A model generated the notes under the pieces. The model was not told where the DNA came from, did no database searches, and saw only the letters and a program-made list of their open reading frames with translations. From an uncultured Selenomonadales bacterium (GTDB lineage: Bacteria > Bacillota > Negativicutes > Selenomonadales > Selenomonadaceae), in assembly GCA_900314765.1 (NCBI GenBank), contig OMWN01000037.1, forward strand, positions 1-64,000: DNA of 64,000 bases, written 5' to 3'. Position 1 is the first letter of the stretch; each line of letters opens with the position of its first letter. Both the position numbers and the translations under genes were made by a program. Positions 47,201-56,615 of the stretch are shown here, piece by piece.

Positions 47201-48337
47201 TCACAGCATGAACGCTCTGAACGCCACATTGCCGAGCTTCATGCCGCGCTTTGTGAGCCGCAGAAACCCATCTTCTTCGACAAGGAGTTCCTTCGCCTTG
47301 AGGTCTTCTATCTCATTGCCGTAGATTGACTCTATCGTCGTGTCGAATTTCTTTTCAAATTGCGCTTTGTCGAGGCCGCGCGTCATGCGCAGCGAGAGAA
47401 AGCAAAATTCCTCGAGCGCGTTTTTCCGCGTCGGCTGCTCAGAGAGCCGCGCGGGTGACTCGCCACGCTCGACCATCTCTATGTACTGCTCGACGTCAGC
47501 CACATTCGTATAGCGCCGACCATCCCAATACGAGCTCGCGGCGGCGCCGAGGCCGACATACGGCACGTCCGTCCAATAGCCGATATTATGACGGCTCTCA
47601 AATCCCTCGCGCGCAAAGTTCGCGATTTCATATCGCAAAAATCCATACGGCGGCAGATTTTCCGTGAGGTAATCATACATCGCGTCCGTCTCGTCCTCGC
47701 TCGGGAGCGTGAGCTCGCCGTTTTTCATGCGCACGGCGAACGGCGTGCCGTCCTCTATCGTGAGCCCATAGATGGAGATATGCGTCGCGGCAAGGTCCAT
47801 CGCCGAGCCAACGCTCCATACGACGTCGTCCATCGTCTGCCCCGGCAGGCCATACATGATGTCAATGCTCACATCGACGATGCCCGCCGCCCGCGCCCAC
47901 CTTACGGCGTCGCGAATGTCCTGTGTCGTATGGATGCGGCCGATGTCCTTGAGGATTTTGTCATTAAATACCTGCGCGCCCATCGAGAGACGCGTCACGC
48001 CGAGCGTCTCGAGCGCCGTCATGTACTCGAGATTGACGGTGCCTGGATTGGCCTCGACCGTGATCTCCGCGTTGTCCGTGAATGGGAACGACGCGCAAGT
48101 CATCTGTATGATTTGCGACAAATACGCGACGGGAAGCGCCGTCGGTGTGCCACCGCCGATGTATAGCGTCGCGGCTTTGCCAGCGCGTGACGCCATTGTC
48201 CCCTGTATCGCGATTTCCTTCAAAAGCGCCTCCGTGTATGGGCGCATGAGTTCATCGCGGCCCGCGAGCGAGTAGAAATCGCAGTAGCCGCATTTTTTCA
48301 CGCAGAATGGTATGTGGATGTAGACGCCATAATTCAT
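47201..48337 (-). CDS. hemW: Radical SAM haem chaperone HemW
   Basis: 378 residues. A radical S-adenosylmethionine protein of the HemW group, once annotated as oxygen-independent coproporphyrinogen III oxidase-like. The start MNYGVYIHIPFCVKKCGYCDF holds the CxxxCxxC iron-sulfur motif; YIGGGTPT follows, and a HemW-type C-terminal domain closes the protein. HemW members are thought to insert haem into respiratory enzymes. The ATG at 48337 has GAGG eight bases upstream. It lies 17 bp after lepA, the common Firmicutes order. Confidence 0.92.
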   Translation of the reverse strand: MNYGVYIHIPFCVKKCGYCDFYSLAGRDELMRPYTEALLKEIAIQGTMASRAGKAATLYIGGGTPTALPVAYLSQIIQMTCASFPFTDNAEITVEANPGTVNLEYMTALETLGVTRLSMGAQVFNDKILKDIGRIHTTQDIRDAVRWARAAGIVDVSIDIMYGLPGQTMDDVVWSVGSAMDLAATHISIYGLTIEDGTPFAVRMKNGELTLPSEDETDAMYDYLTENLPPYGFLRYEIANFAREGFESRHNIGYWTDVPYVGLGAAASSYWDGRRYTNVADVEQYIEMVERGESPARLSEQPTRKNALEEFCFLSLRMTRGLDKAQFEKKFDTTIESIYGNEIEDLKAKELLVEEDGFLRLTKRGMKLGNVAFRAFML

Positions 48338-48354
48338 TGTCATCGCCTCGGTGC

Positions 48355-50151
48355 TTAATGTATTTTCAGCACGGCCATGAAAGCCTCCTGCGGGATTTCG
48401 ACGCTGCCGACGGCCTTCATGCGCTTCTTGCCTTCCTTCTGCTTCTCGAGGAGCTTCCTCTTTCGCGTGATGTCGCCGCCGTAGCATTTTGCGATGACGT
48501 CTTTCCTGTACGCCCTGACATTCTCGCGCGCGACGATTTTGCTGCCGACAGCCGCTTGTATCGGTATCTCGAACATCTGACGCGGTATGAGCTCACGAAG
48601 CTTCGCCGCAAGCTCCCTGCCGCGCCTCGGCGCATGCTCTGCGAATACGATTGTCGATAGCGCATCGACGGGCTCGCCGTTCAGCAGAATGTCGAGCTTC
48701 ACGAGCTTCGCGGGCTGATAGTCGGAGAGCTCGTAGTCGAGCGAGGCATAGCCGCGCGTCTTTGATTTGAGCTCGTCGAAATAGTCGTATATGATTTCCG
48801 ACAGTGGTATGTGGTAGACAATCATGACGCGATTGACATCGAGGTAATCCATGCTCTTGTATTCGCCGCGCTTGTCCTGCGAGACCTGCATGACCGCGCC
48901 GACGAAATCGTTTGGCACGATGATGGTCGCCTTGACATACGGCTCCTCGATAAAATCGATTTTCTGCGTCGGCGGGAGCTTTGCGGGATTGTCGACGGGC
49001 ACCATCGTGCCGTCCGTCTTGTGCACGTGATAGATGACGCTCGGCGCCGTCGTGATGAGCTGCAAGTGGTACTCGCGCTCGAGGCGCTCCTGCACGACAT
49101 CCATGTGAAGAAGTCCGAGAAAGCCGCAGCGAAATCCGAAGCCGAGCGCGACAGACGTCTCTGGCTCGAACACGAGTGCCGCATCATTGAGCTGGAGCTT
49201 TTCAAGTGCCTCTTTGAGCGCGTCGTAGTCGCCGCTGTCGACGGGATAAAGCCCGCAATAGACCATCGGCGTCACGCCGCGATAGCCGGGCAAAGCCTCG
49301 GGTGCAGGATTGTCCGCGTTCGTGATGGTATCGCCGACGCGCACGTCGCGCACATTTTTCAGACTGCCCGCGACGAATCCGACGTCGCCCGCTGAGAGCT
49401 TGCCGATGTCAACAGGCGCAGGACGGAAGCAGCCGACATCCGTCACCTCGAACACTTTGCCCGTCGCCATCATTTTGAGCTGATCGCCCGTCTTTATCTT
49501 GCCGTCCATGAGCCGCACGTGCGCGATGACGCCTTTGTACGAGTCGAAGTACGAGTCGAAAATCAGCGCGCGCAGTGGCTTCGTGACGTCGCCCGACGGC
49601 GCCGGTATGCGCGTGATGATGGCCTCGAGTATGTCGTCAACGCCTATGCCCGTCTTCGCGGAGCAAAGTATCGCGTTCGATGCATCGAGCCCGATGACGT
49701 CCTCTATCTCGCGCTTCACGCTCTCAGGATCCGCGCTCGGCAAATCGATTTTATTGATGACGGGCACAATCTCGAGGTCATGCTCGAGCGCGAGGTACAC
49801 ATTCGCGAGCGTCTGCGCCTCAACGCCCTGCGTCGCATCGACGACGAGCAGCGCGCCCTCGCACGCGGCGAGACTCCGTGACACTTCGTAGTTGAAATCG
49901 ACGTGGCCCGGCGTGTCGATGAGATTGAGCTCATACTGCTCGCCGTCATTCGCATCATAGACGAGCCTCACCGTCTGCGCCTTTATCGTGATGCCGCGCT
50001 CGCGCTCGAGGTCCATGTTGTCGAGCACCTGGTCAGACATCTCGCGCTCCGAGAGCGTGCCCGTGCGCTCGATGAGCCTGTCGGCGAGCGTCGATTTGCC
50101 GTGGTCTATATGAGCGATGATAGAAAAATTTCTGATATGAGATTGGTCCAT
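48355..50151 (-). CDS. lepA: Elongation factor 4 (LepA)
   Basis: 598 residues. A translational GTPase that binds ribosomes and affects initiation and back-translocation. G-domain motifs: HIDHGKSTL (G1), RERGITI (G2), DTPGH (G3), NKID (G4). The C-terminal LepA-specific domain with QDKRGEY and [10 protein letters not shown] is present. Starts [11 protein letters not shown] with GGAGG upstream. First gene of a lepA-hemW unit. Confidence 0.96.
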   Translation of the reverse strand: MDQSHIRNFSIIAHIDHGKSTLADRLIERTGTLSEREMSDQVLDNMDLERERGITIKAQTVRLVYDANDGEQYELNLIDTPGHVDFNYEVSRSLAACEGALLVVDATQGVEAQTLANVYLALEHDLEIVPVINKIDLPSADPESVKREIEDVIGLDASNAILCSAKTGIGVDDILEAIITRIPAPSGDVTKPLRALIFDSYFDSYKGVIAHVRLMDGKIKTGDQLKMMATGKVFEVTDVGCFRPAPVDIGKLSAGDVGFVAGSLKNVRDVRVGDTITNADNPAPEALPGYRGVTPMVYCGLYPVDSGDYDALKEALEKLQLNDAALVFEPETSVALGFGFRCGFLGLLHMDVVQERLEREYHLQLITTAPSVIYHVHKTDGTMVPVDNPAKLPPTQKIDFIEEPYVKATIIVPNDFVGAVMQVSQDKRGEYKSMDYLDVNRVMIVYHIPLSEIIYDYFDELKSKTRGYASLDYELSDYQPAKLVKLDILLNGEPVDALSTIVFAEHAPRRGRELAAKLRELIPRQMFEIPIQAAVGSKIVARENVRAYRKDVIAKCYGGDITRKRKLLEKQKEGKKRMKAVGSVEIPQEAFMAVLKIH

Positions 50152-50342
50152 CTAAAAAATTTCCTCCAAGTTAAAGTTCTCAAAAAATAAATTTATCTAA
50201 TAAAGTATATCATCCACATATATAAAAAGCCAAATGATTCTTTTGCGAGTGAAGCAAATTTGAAATTACTTCGTGAAAATATGCTGAAATTTTCTGTATA
50301 CTGTGATAAAATAAGGATAACTTTTTAAGGAGGCGGCAAATC

Positions 50343-50573
50343 ATGCCAAGGAAAATTTTTTATGTCAAGTCAACAGCAGAGTGCCCGACATTCAAATGTA
50401 AGAAGGAAGCTACCTGCAAGTATGACGAAATCAAAAGAGTAGGCTCACAGTGCCTGTGCCAAAGGAAGCAGATTCTATCCATGAGCTGCGATTTTGACAA
50501 GAAATGCAGCATCAAGCGCAAGGGCAAATGCCCTATCGTGAATTCCTTCGATCAGCTGAAGTATCTCCCCTGA
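50343..50573 (+). CDS. Small cysteine-rich protein, unknown
   Basis: 76 residues, basic, with nine Cys in several pairs: CPTFKCKKEATCKY, QCLCQRK, SCDFDKKC and KRKGKC. No signal peptide, so probably cytoplasmic with a metal-binding (zinc-ribbon-like) fold; this is inference. A perfect AAGGAGG lies nine bases before the ATG, and a TATACT box stands about 40 bases before the start, so it looks like a real single-gene unit, closed by a terminator. I know no family for it. Confidence 0.65.
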   Translation: MPRKIFYVKSTAECPTFKCKKEATCKYDEIKRVGSQCLCQRKQILSMSCDFDKKCSIKRKGKCPIVNSFDQLKYLP

Positions 50574-50597
50574 TTGGAGTCGGTACTGGAGAAACGC

Positions 50598-50639
50598 AAA
50601 GGCCCTGCGACGAGCTACTCGCGCAGGGTCTTTATTTTT
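50598..50639 (+). terminator. Terminator after the Cys-rich gene
   Basis: GGCCCTGCG pairs with CGCAGGGTC (one G-T pair), followed by TTTATTTTT. It lies about 25 bases after the stop. Confidence 0.8.
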
Positions 50640-50723
50640 CGCTTTATGCGCTACGATTATTTTTGCAATGCTTATCCAATTTTTGTTTCTTCGCTATGAA
50701 AATTTCATATATGCTACTGTGCT

Positions 50724-50790
50724 ACCCTCTCCGCCTCACATTCGCCCGCGCAAACATGCCACTGGCATGTTTGCCCCCCATTAGGGAGGC
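50724..50790. repeat. Second copy of the CTCTCCGCC...GGGAGGC repeat
   Basis: It shares ACCCTCTCCGCC and the closing GGGAGGC with 2137-2180, but the middle differs: here it holds a perfect 11-bp palindromic arm pair (GCAAACATGCC / GGCATGTTTGC, 50750-50774). It lies in the 370-bp gap before rpsT; apart from this and the terminator nothing else was seen there. Confidence 0.5.
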
Positions 50791-50942
50791 TGTCGTTACA
50801 AATGCTGTGATTATTTACATTAGCTGAATCGATTCATACATTACTCCCACAATTCTTTTCAGCCGCCAAAAAATTTTCTATTGCTTTTTGATATGCCACG
50901 TGATAGAATATATCGGTAACAAACGAGAGGGGGGTGAAGCAT

Positions 50943-51209
50943 TTGCCAAATATCAGAGCATCCATCAAGAGCGTTCGTAAAGATGAGAAGCGCCACGCGA
51001 AGAACGTAGCTGAGAAGACCGCTGTCAAGAAGGCTACCCGCAAGGTGACCGACGCCGTCGCTGAGGGCAACGTGGACGAGGCGAAGTCCCTCCTCGACGC
51101 TGCATACAAGACCATCGACAAGGCCGCAGCAAACAACGTCTTCCACAAGAACAACGCAGCACGCAAGAAGTCAAAGCTCGCGCAGAAAGTTAATTCGCTG
51201 GCGAAATAA
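50943..51209 (+). CDS. rpsT: 30S ribosomal protein bS20
   Basis: 88 residues, basic, helical. Starts at a TTG (50943) with GAGGGGGG eight bases upstream and opens PNIRASIKSVRKDEKR, the bS20 pattern. An in-frame ATG at 50934 falls next to the ribosome site and is rejected as start. rpsT using TTG is common and linked to its autoregulation. Single-gene unit with a terminator; the gene next to lepA in many Firmicutes. Confidence 0.95.
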   Translation: MPNIRASIKSVRKDEKRHAKNVAEKTAVKKATRKVTDAVAEGNVDEAKSLLDAAYKTIDKAAANNVFHKNNAARKKSKLAQKVNSLAK

Positions 51210-51226
51210 TAGATCAGCGTACCACA

Positions 51227-51260
51227 AGCACTCAAAGTCATCGGCTTTGGGTGCTTTTTT
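51227..51260 (+). terminator. Terminator after rpsT
   Basis: AGCACTCAAAG pairs with CTTTGGGTGCT followed by six T, 17 bases after the stop. Confidence 0.9.
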
Positions 51261-51294
51261 GTTGCTCAAATTAAAATGAGCTCGCCACATAAAC

Positions 51295-51340
51295 GCAAAA
51301 AATCCATCACGCACCAAGAAGTGCATGATGGATTTTTGTT
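51295..51340 (-). terminator. Terminator after the LPP20-like gene
   Basis: AATCCATCACGCAC pairs with GTGCATGATGGATT with one mismatch, followed on the minus strand by six T. It closes the operon that ends at 51361. Confidence 0.85.
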
Positions 51341-51360
51341 AGCTTTTATTTCGTACCAAC

Positions 51361-52260
51361 TCAAAGAACGAATACGACATTCGTGTCGTCGAGGAAATGT
51401 GTGCGGTCATTTTCCTTGAGGATGATCTGCGCGTCGCCGACGGAGACGACAGGATTGAAGTAATGGTCGACGCCGATGGCTCTGATGACGAGCGGTTTGC
51501 TGCCGGCGCGCGTCGTCTTTTGATTGATGTCGTGCGTATAGCCGGCCATACCGTTTTTGATGACTTTGCTCGAGTCGAGGTTCTTGTAGCCGTAGATGGG
51601 CTCGCCCGCCGTCGTCTTGATGACAGGCGACATGGCCGTGCGGAGGCCAAGGCCGCTCGCGTCTATGATGAGTCCCGTATAGTTGCCCATGATTTCATGG
51701 TGCTTTGTAGTCGTTGTCGTGGTCGTCGTAGTAGTCGTGGTGCTCGTCTCTGGGACGCTGTATGTGCCATAGTCCGTCGACGTGGATGTCGAGTATGGAT
51801 TGTATTCTGGCTCAGGCGAGAGCGTCGTTGGGAATGATGTCGTCGTGCTCGTGCGCGGCAATACACTCGACGCGAGCGAGCCCGTCTCGCCGAAAAGCGG
51901 TATCGCCATCACGATGTGGAACTCGCCGTCTTTGTACTCTTCCGACACGGGGCGCGCGCCTTTCACGAGCGCGGCGACCTTCGTCTTCACGACATCGTTT
52001 TGAAGCTGCATGTTCTGCACGGTGGTCTCGGAGTCAACCTGCACGCCCGCGACCTGCTCGGCCAACGCTCGATACGCGTCGAGCATGGCCGCACGTCTCG
52101 CCATCGCCCGCGCATGTGCCTCGCTCATCGCCGTGGCCGGCGCAAATCCGTAGCCATCAGCCTCGACGCGGTTCGTGTCGTAGTTCGCGCCCGCCGCCAT
52201 TGCCACGCTGCAGAATGCGAGCAAGCAGGCCATCAGCGTTAATGAAATAAATTTTTTCAT
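51361..52260 (-). CDS. LPP20-like secreted protein with Thr-rich linker
   Basis: 299 residues. A signal peptide (about 1-22) is followed by an LPP20-like domain (about 30-130) with DGYGFAPATAMSEAHARAMARRAAM and a helix-rich pattern, and then a Ser/Thr/Pro linker holding at least 12 consecutive Thr encoded by ACN triplets. A C-terminal domain of unknown kind follows (about 195-299). GGGGAGG precedes the ATG. It lies 19 bp after the FlgT-like gene. LPP20-family proteins are envelope proteins; the exact role is unknown. Confidence 0.7.
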   Translation of the reverse strand: MKKFISLTLMACLLAFCSVAMAAGANYDTNRVEADGYGFAPATAMSEAHARAMARRAAMLDAYRALAEQVAGVQVDSETTVQNMQLQNDVVKTKVAALVKGARPVSEEYKDGEFHIVMAIPLFGETGSLASSVLPRTSTTTSFPTTLSPEPEYNPYSTSTSTDYGTYSVPETSTTTTTTTTTTTTKHHEIMGNYTGLIIDASGLGLRTAMSPVIKTTAGEPIYGYKNLDSSKVIKNGMAGYTHDINQKTTRAGSKPLVIRAIGVDHYFNPVVSVGDAQIILKENDRTHFLDDTNVVFVL

Positions 52261-52279
52261 GATACTGCCTCCCCTAAAC

Positions 52280-53392
52280 TTAAATCTTAATATACTCAGA
52301 ATTCATCTCAGATATTTCTATGCCGTTCCTCTCGAGCGCCTGCGCGAGGTCATGCGCCGTGCCATGATAATCGACATCTATCTGCATGTTGCTCCCTTGC
52401 ACGACGCGCGTGTAAACACCCGACACGCCTGGTATGCTCGAGATTGTGCCGTACGCCTCCGACATCGAGCCAAGCTTGCCGTTCGTCACAAGAATCGTGA
52501 CGTGCTGCTCGGGGTTCGCTGCCTTTTTGAACGCCTCGCGCGCGAGCTCCTGCGCTATGCCTTTTGACGCCTCGCTGAGCGCCTTGGCCTCTGCCTTGCC
52601 GCTCATGCCCTGCGCGTCGCCTTCAAACGAATTTGCGTATACGATTTCGCCCGTGTTGACGTTGACCATGCGCACATCTATCGTCACGACGACGTCGCGC
52701 CAGCCGATTGTGCCGAGCATCGGTATGTCGTCCAGCGGAATATCGACGCCGCTCGCCGTGCCGCTCACGAGCCCCGTCACGATGTAGTCGGCGTTAAATT
52801 GATTTCTCAGCATGCTCGCGAGGTCATCGTCGCCTTCGTAGACAGCATTCGCGATGCGATTTTTGACAGATGCGTCTATCTGGTGCATGTCGATGAGGCG
52901 CGAGAAGCCGTTGTTTCTGAGGCCATTGATGATTTTATTCTCAATGGTCCCGTTCTCCGTGCCGTCATCCTCGAAAATCATCACGCCAATGCGCGGGTCT
53001 TCCATGTTTGCCGCAATGACGGCATGCTTCTGAAGCTTCGTCATGAGGTCGTCCCTGAGTATCTGATCCGTGACGTCGGCGCGAATGGTGACAACGTACA
53101 CGCCGCCCTCCTTGCCGCGGCTCAGCACGTCGTAGCTCTGCACGTAGCCCTCGGAGCGCGCATATATCTCATCATTGATAACGCGGTAGTTGCTCACATA
53201 CGTCTGGCTGTCGATGTAGACGCCTACCTCTTCCTCAATGGCGGCGCGCATCGCGTCATGCACGGCGTCTCGCTCCGTCGCACCGTGCCCCGTGGCCGTG
53301 ACCGACTTCGCCATGCACATCGTCGTCATGGCGAATAGACACACGAGCGCGAGCAAAAGAAGCCTCACAGGCTTTATTTTTTTATTTCTCAT
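52280..53392 (-). CDS. FlgT/CsgG-like secreted protein
   Basis: 370 residues. A signal peptide (about 1-28) is followed by an N-terminal domain with ATERDAVHDAMRAAIEEEVGVYIDS, which fits the FlgT N-terminal (LPP20-like) fold, a middle region with IGVMIFEDD and ADYIVTGLVSG of the CsgG/TolB-like kind, and a C-terminal domain. FlgT helps form the flagellar outer-membrane ring in some diderms; no flagellar gene is in the window, so an envelope role is all that can be inferred. Ribosome site AGGGGGGG. Between the MacB permease and the LPP20-like gene. Confidence 0.65.
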   Translation of the reverse strand: MRNKKIKPVRLLLLALVCLFAMTTMCMAKSVTATGHGATERDAVHDAMRAAIEEEVGVYIDSQTYVSNYRVINDEIYARSEGYVQSYDVLSRGKEGGVYVVTIRADVTDQILRDDLMTKLQKHAVIAANMEDPRIGVMIFEDDGTENGTIENKIINGLRNNGFSRLIDMHQIDASVKNRIANAVYEGDDDLASMLRNQFNADYIVTGLVSGTASGVDIPLDDIPMLGTIGWRDVVVTIDVRMVNVNTGEIVYANSFEGDAQGMSGKAEAKALSEASKGIAQELAREAFKKAANPEQHVTILVTNGKLGSMSEAYGTISSIPGVSGVYTRVVQGSNMQIDVDYHGTAHDLAQALERNGIEISEMNSEYIKI

Positions 53393-53490
53393 GGGCGTCC
53401 CCCCCTGATTTTCTTCCTTGAAATTAAATCATCGCCAATGCCTTAATGCATTGAAGCGTATCATGAATTCACCCTCATAATACACCATTT

Positions 53491-54711
53491 TTATTCGTAT
53501 CTCAATGCCTCAATCGGGTCGAGCAGTGCGGCCTTCCTCGCGGGATATATGCCAAAGAAAAGTCCGATGCCGACGGAGAACGAGAACGAGAGTATAATCG
53601 GCGCGGGCGTGATGACCGTCGTGAACGTGCCGATGCTCGAGATTGCGAAGGCAACGGCGACACCGAACGCGATGCCGATGAGACCGCCAATGACACCGAT
53701 GACGACGGACTCTATCAAAAACTGCGTCATGATGTTCTTGAATGTCGCGCCGAGTGCCTTTCTGATGCCAATCTCGCGCGTGCGCTCCGTGACGGACACC
53801 ATCATGATATTCATGATGCCGATGCCGCCGACGAGCAGCGAAATCGCCGCAATGCTGCCGAGGAAAAGCGTGAGCATCGACGTTGTCTCATTGAGCGTCG
53901 TCATGAGGCTCGTGAGGTTCTGCACCTCGAAATCATCGTCTTTCTTGCCGACGATGTGATGGCGCTGACGCAAAAGCACCTCTATATTTTCTTGCACCTC
54001 GTCCATCTTGTCAGCCGATGAGACCTGCACGTTTATCATTTTGACGTAATTGATGCCGAGCAGTCTGTCCATCGCCGTCGTGATCGGCACAATGACGACA
54101 TCGTCCTGGTCTTGGCCGACAGAGGACTGACCTTTGCTCTCGAGCACGCCGACGACTCTGTACGGCTGATTTTTGACTCTTATCACTTTGCCGACAGGAT
54201 TTTCCTCGCCGAAAAGATTGCTCGACACCGTCGTGCCGATGACGCAGACGCGCTCACGCGTTGCGAGGTCATTCGTCGTGATGAAAGAGCCGTTTGACAC
54301 GGTGAGGTCACGAATCGACATGTACTCAGGCGTCACGCCCTGCACGCTCGTGTTCCAGTTCTGATTGCCGTAGACGACCTGAAACGCGCTCGATGCCGTC
54401 GGCGAGACGTACTCCGCATCCTTTATCTTTTTCTTTATGGCCTCGGCGTCCGCGAGCTTCAGCGTCGTGCGCGAGCCCGCCGAGCCTCTGAGACCGCCCG
54501 ACATCGATGCGCCTGGGCGAATGATCAGCATATTCGAGCCGAGGCTCGCGATGGAGTTCGTGACGTTCTGTGTGACACCCATGCCGACAGAGACCATTGC
54601 GATGACGGCGCCGACGCCGATGATGATTCCGAGCATCGTGAGTATGGAGCGAAGCTTGTTCGACAGCAGCGCATTGAGCGCGATGCTGACGCTCTCATAA
54701 AACATGCCCAT
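53491..54711 (-). CDS. MacB-type ABC transporter permease
   Basis: 406 residues. A FtsX/MacB-family permease: one N-terminal span with MLGIIIGVGAVIAMVS, a large periplasmic domain (about 40-280) and three C-terminal spans ending in YPARKAALLDPIEALRYE, the family signature. In the split MacB architecture the ATPase is a separate protein, as here. Mechanotransmission-type transport of toxins, peptides or lipoprotein-like substrates. It starts at 54711 with GGAGG seven bases upstream, 12 bp after the ATPase gene. Confidence 0.92.
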   Translation of the reverse strand: MGMFYESVSIALNALLSNKLRSILTMLGIIIGVGAVIAMVSVGMGVTQNVTNSIASLGSNMLIIRPGASMSGGLRGSAGSRTTLKLADAEAIKKKIKDAEYVSPTASSAFQVVYGNQNWNTSVQGVTPEYMSIRDLTVSNGSFITTNDLATRERVCVIGTTVSSNLFGEENPVGKVIRVKNQPYRVVGVLESKGQSSVGQDQDDVVIVPITTAMDRLLGINYVKMINVQVSSADKMDEVQENIEVLLRQRHHIVGKKDDDFEVQNLTSLMTTLNETTSMLTLFLGSIAAISLLVGGIGIMNIMMVSVTERTREIGIRKALGATFKNIMTQFLIESVVIGVIGGLIGIAFGVAVAFAISSIGTFTTVITPAPIILSFSFSVGIGLFFGIYPARKAALLDPIEALRYE

Positions 54712-54723
54712 TGTCTCGCCTCC

Positions 54724-55443
54724 TCATACGACGTCCATCTTGACGCCTTTGCCTGCGTCTCGTGTGACGCGCCCGTCGCGCACCAAAAGCTGACGGCTCG
54801 CGCAGGCCGCTATCTCTGGCTCATGCGTGACGAGGATGATGGTGCGCCCCGACTCATGCAGCCCCTCAAATATTTCCATGATTTCTTTCGTCGACTTCGT
54901 GTCGAGATTGCCCGTCGGCTCGTCCGCCATGATGATGTGCGGGTCATTGACGAGCGCTCGCGCTATGGCGACACGCTGCCGCTGGCCGCCCGATAGCTCA
55001 TTTGGCTGATGATCCGCCCTCGATGCGAGCCCCACGGACTCGAGCACCTTGCGCGCCTTCTCCTCACGCTCATGGCGCGACACCCCTGCATAGACGAGCG
55101 GCAATGCGACATTTTCCGCCGCCGATATGCGCGACAGGAGATTGAAGTTCTGAAATACGAAGCCAATGCGCCTGTTGCGCGTGAGCGCGAGCTCATCGTC
55201 CGAAAGCGTCGCCACCTCGTCGCCGTCGAGCTTGTAGGAGCCCGACGTTGGCCTGTCGAGGCAGCCGAGGATATTCATCAGCGTCGATTTGCCAGAGCCT
55301 GACGGACCCATAAGCGCCGCGAATTCGCCTTTTTCGATGTTCAGCGTGATGCCCGCGAGCGCCGCGACTTCTTGATCGCCTACCTGATATATTTTCTTTA
55401 TGTCATTCAGTTCTATGATGTGTTCTGCCTTCATATTCGGCAT
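54724..55443 (-). CDS. MacB-type ABC transporter ATP-binding protein
   Basis: About 239 residues from the ATG at 55443 (GGCGG upstream). A LolD/MacB-family ATPase with Walker [10 protein letters not shown], signature LSGGQRQRV, Walker [16 protein letters not shown] and H-loop LVTHEPEIA. It energises the adjacent permease. The more distant in-frame start at 55500 would overlap the adaptor gene and has no good ribosome site. Part of the operon TolC, MacA-like, ATPase, permease. Confidence 0.92.
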   Translation of the reverse strand: MPNMKAEHIIELNDIKKIYQVGDQEVAALAGITLNIEKGEFAALMGPSGSGKSTLMNILGCLDRPTSGSYKLDGDEVATLSDDELALTRNRRIGFVFQNFNLLSRISAAENVALPLVYAGVSRHEREEKARKVLESVGLASRADHQPNELSGGQRQRVAIARALVNDPHIIMADEPTGNLDTKSTKEIMEIFEGLHESGRTIILVTHEPEIAACASRQLLVRDGRVTRDAGKGVKMDVV

Positions 55444-55496
55444 AACATCACCGCCTATCAAATGCAAAATTAATGCTTTCTCTTGGTTTCGCGTTA

Positions 55497-56615
55497 TCAC
55501 ATACGCGGTGGACCACCAGGACCTCGTCTGCTCGACGACGATGTCTTTGCCTTGGCCTTGTACGTGTTCGCGATGACATCGCCTTCGCTGAGGCCGTCCG
55601 TGATTTCCACGTAGTCATCGCTGTATATGCCCGTCGCGACAGGCTGCTCGACCATCGTGCCGTCATCTTTCATGAGCATCACATATGTGCCGCCCGAGTT
55701 CGTCTTGAGCGCAGCGATTGGTATGGCGATGACGCCGTTCTTGTCGCTCGTCGTGACCTCGACCTCCGCCGTCATGCCCGGGAGCAGGAGATTATCTGGG
55801 TCATCGACGTCCAGAGTCACGTAGTAGTAGATGACGCTCACGGACGACGATGACGAGGACGATGACGACGAATCATCCCAGCTGCTCGTCACATCTGTCT
55901 GCGAGATTTTCGTAACGTGCGCCGTGAATGTCTTCGATGGATAAGCGTCAACCGTGAATGTCGCCTGCTGGCCGACCTTCACGCTGCCTATATCCGTCTC
56001 ATCGACCTTTGCCTTTATCTGCTTCGTCGAGAGGTCCGCTATGCGCATGATGACGGTCGGATTCGATGTGCCCTGCACGGCCATCGTGCCCGGCGTCTGC
56101 GGCTCGCCGACGACATAGCCGTCCATCGGCGATGTGATGACCGTCTCCGAGAGGTCACTCTGCGCGACCTCGAGTGTTGACTGCGCCGTATCATACTGAT
56201 ACACGGCATCCTCGAACTCTTCCTTTGTCGCCGCGCCAATACTGTAGAGATACGCTTCGCGGTCATATTTTGATTTCGTGTTTATGACCTTGTACTGCGC
56301 TTGCTCGACCTTCGCCTCGTAGTCCTTGCCGTCGAGCGTCGCGACCGTCTGGCCGCTCGTCACGTGCTCATTTTCCTTCACGAGCACTTCCTTTATGCGC
56401 GCCGTGATTTTCGAGCTGACCTCGACGGAATTCACCGGCTTTATCGTGCCCGTCGCCGAAACGGTGGACTTCATGTCCATCTTCACCACATCGACCGTCT
56501 GCACATCGGCGGCCGCCTTTGCCTCCTGCTGAGACTTGTAGTATTTGTAGCCGCCAAATGCGCCGAGCGCGATGACGACGATTATGATGACGACCTTTAC
56601 TATTTTGTTGTTCAT
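55497..56615 (-). CDS. MacA-like periplasmic adaptor
   Basis: 372 residues. An HlyD/MacA-type membrane-fusion protein: membrane anchor (about 7-25), a lipoyl domain split by a coiled-coil hairpin (SSKITARIKEVLVKEN and TSPMDGYVVGEP), a beta-barrel, and a C-terminal Ser/Gly/Pro-rich tail. A run of about ten Ser encoded by TCN triplets (near 55838-55874) interrupts the beta-barrel region, an unusual insertion in a MacA protein. It starts inside the TolC stop as ATGA, so it is translationally coupled. Confidence 0.9.
   Translation of the reverse strand: MNNKIVKVVIIIVVIALGAFGGYKYYKSQQEAKAAADVQTVDVVKMDMKSTVSATGTIKPVNSVEVSSKITARIKEVLVKENEHVTSGQTVATLDGKDYEAKVEQAQYKVINTKSKYDREAYLYSIGAATKEEFEDAVYQYDTAQSTLEVAQSDLSETVITSPMDGYVVGEPQTPGTMAVQGTSNPTVIMRIADLSTKQIKAKVDETDIGSVKVGQQATFTVDAYPSKTFTAHVTKISQTDVTSSWDDSSSSSSSSSSVSVIYYYVTLDVDDPDNLLLPGMTAEVEVTTSDKNGVIAIPIAALKTNSGGTYVMLMKDDGTMVEQPVATGIYSDDYVEITDGLSEGDVIANTYKAKAKTSSSSRRGPGGPPRM

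Noticed and set aside
50934-50942. ATG nine bases upstream as the rpsT start
   Set aside because: It lies directly against the ribosome site; the TTG at 50943 has correct spacing and matches the normal bS20 N-terminus.
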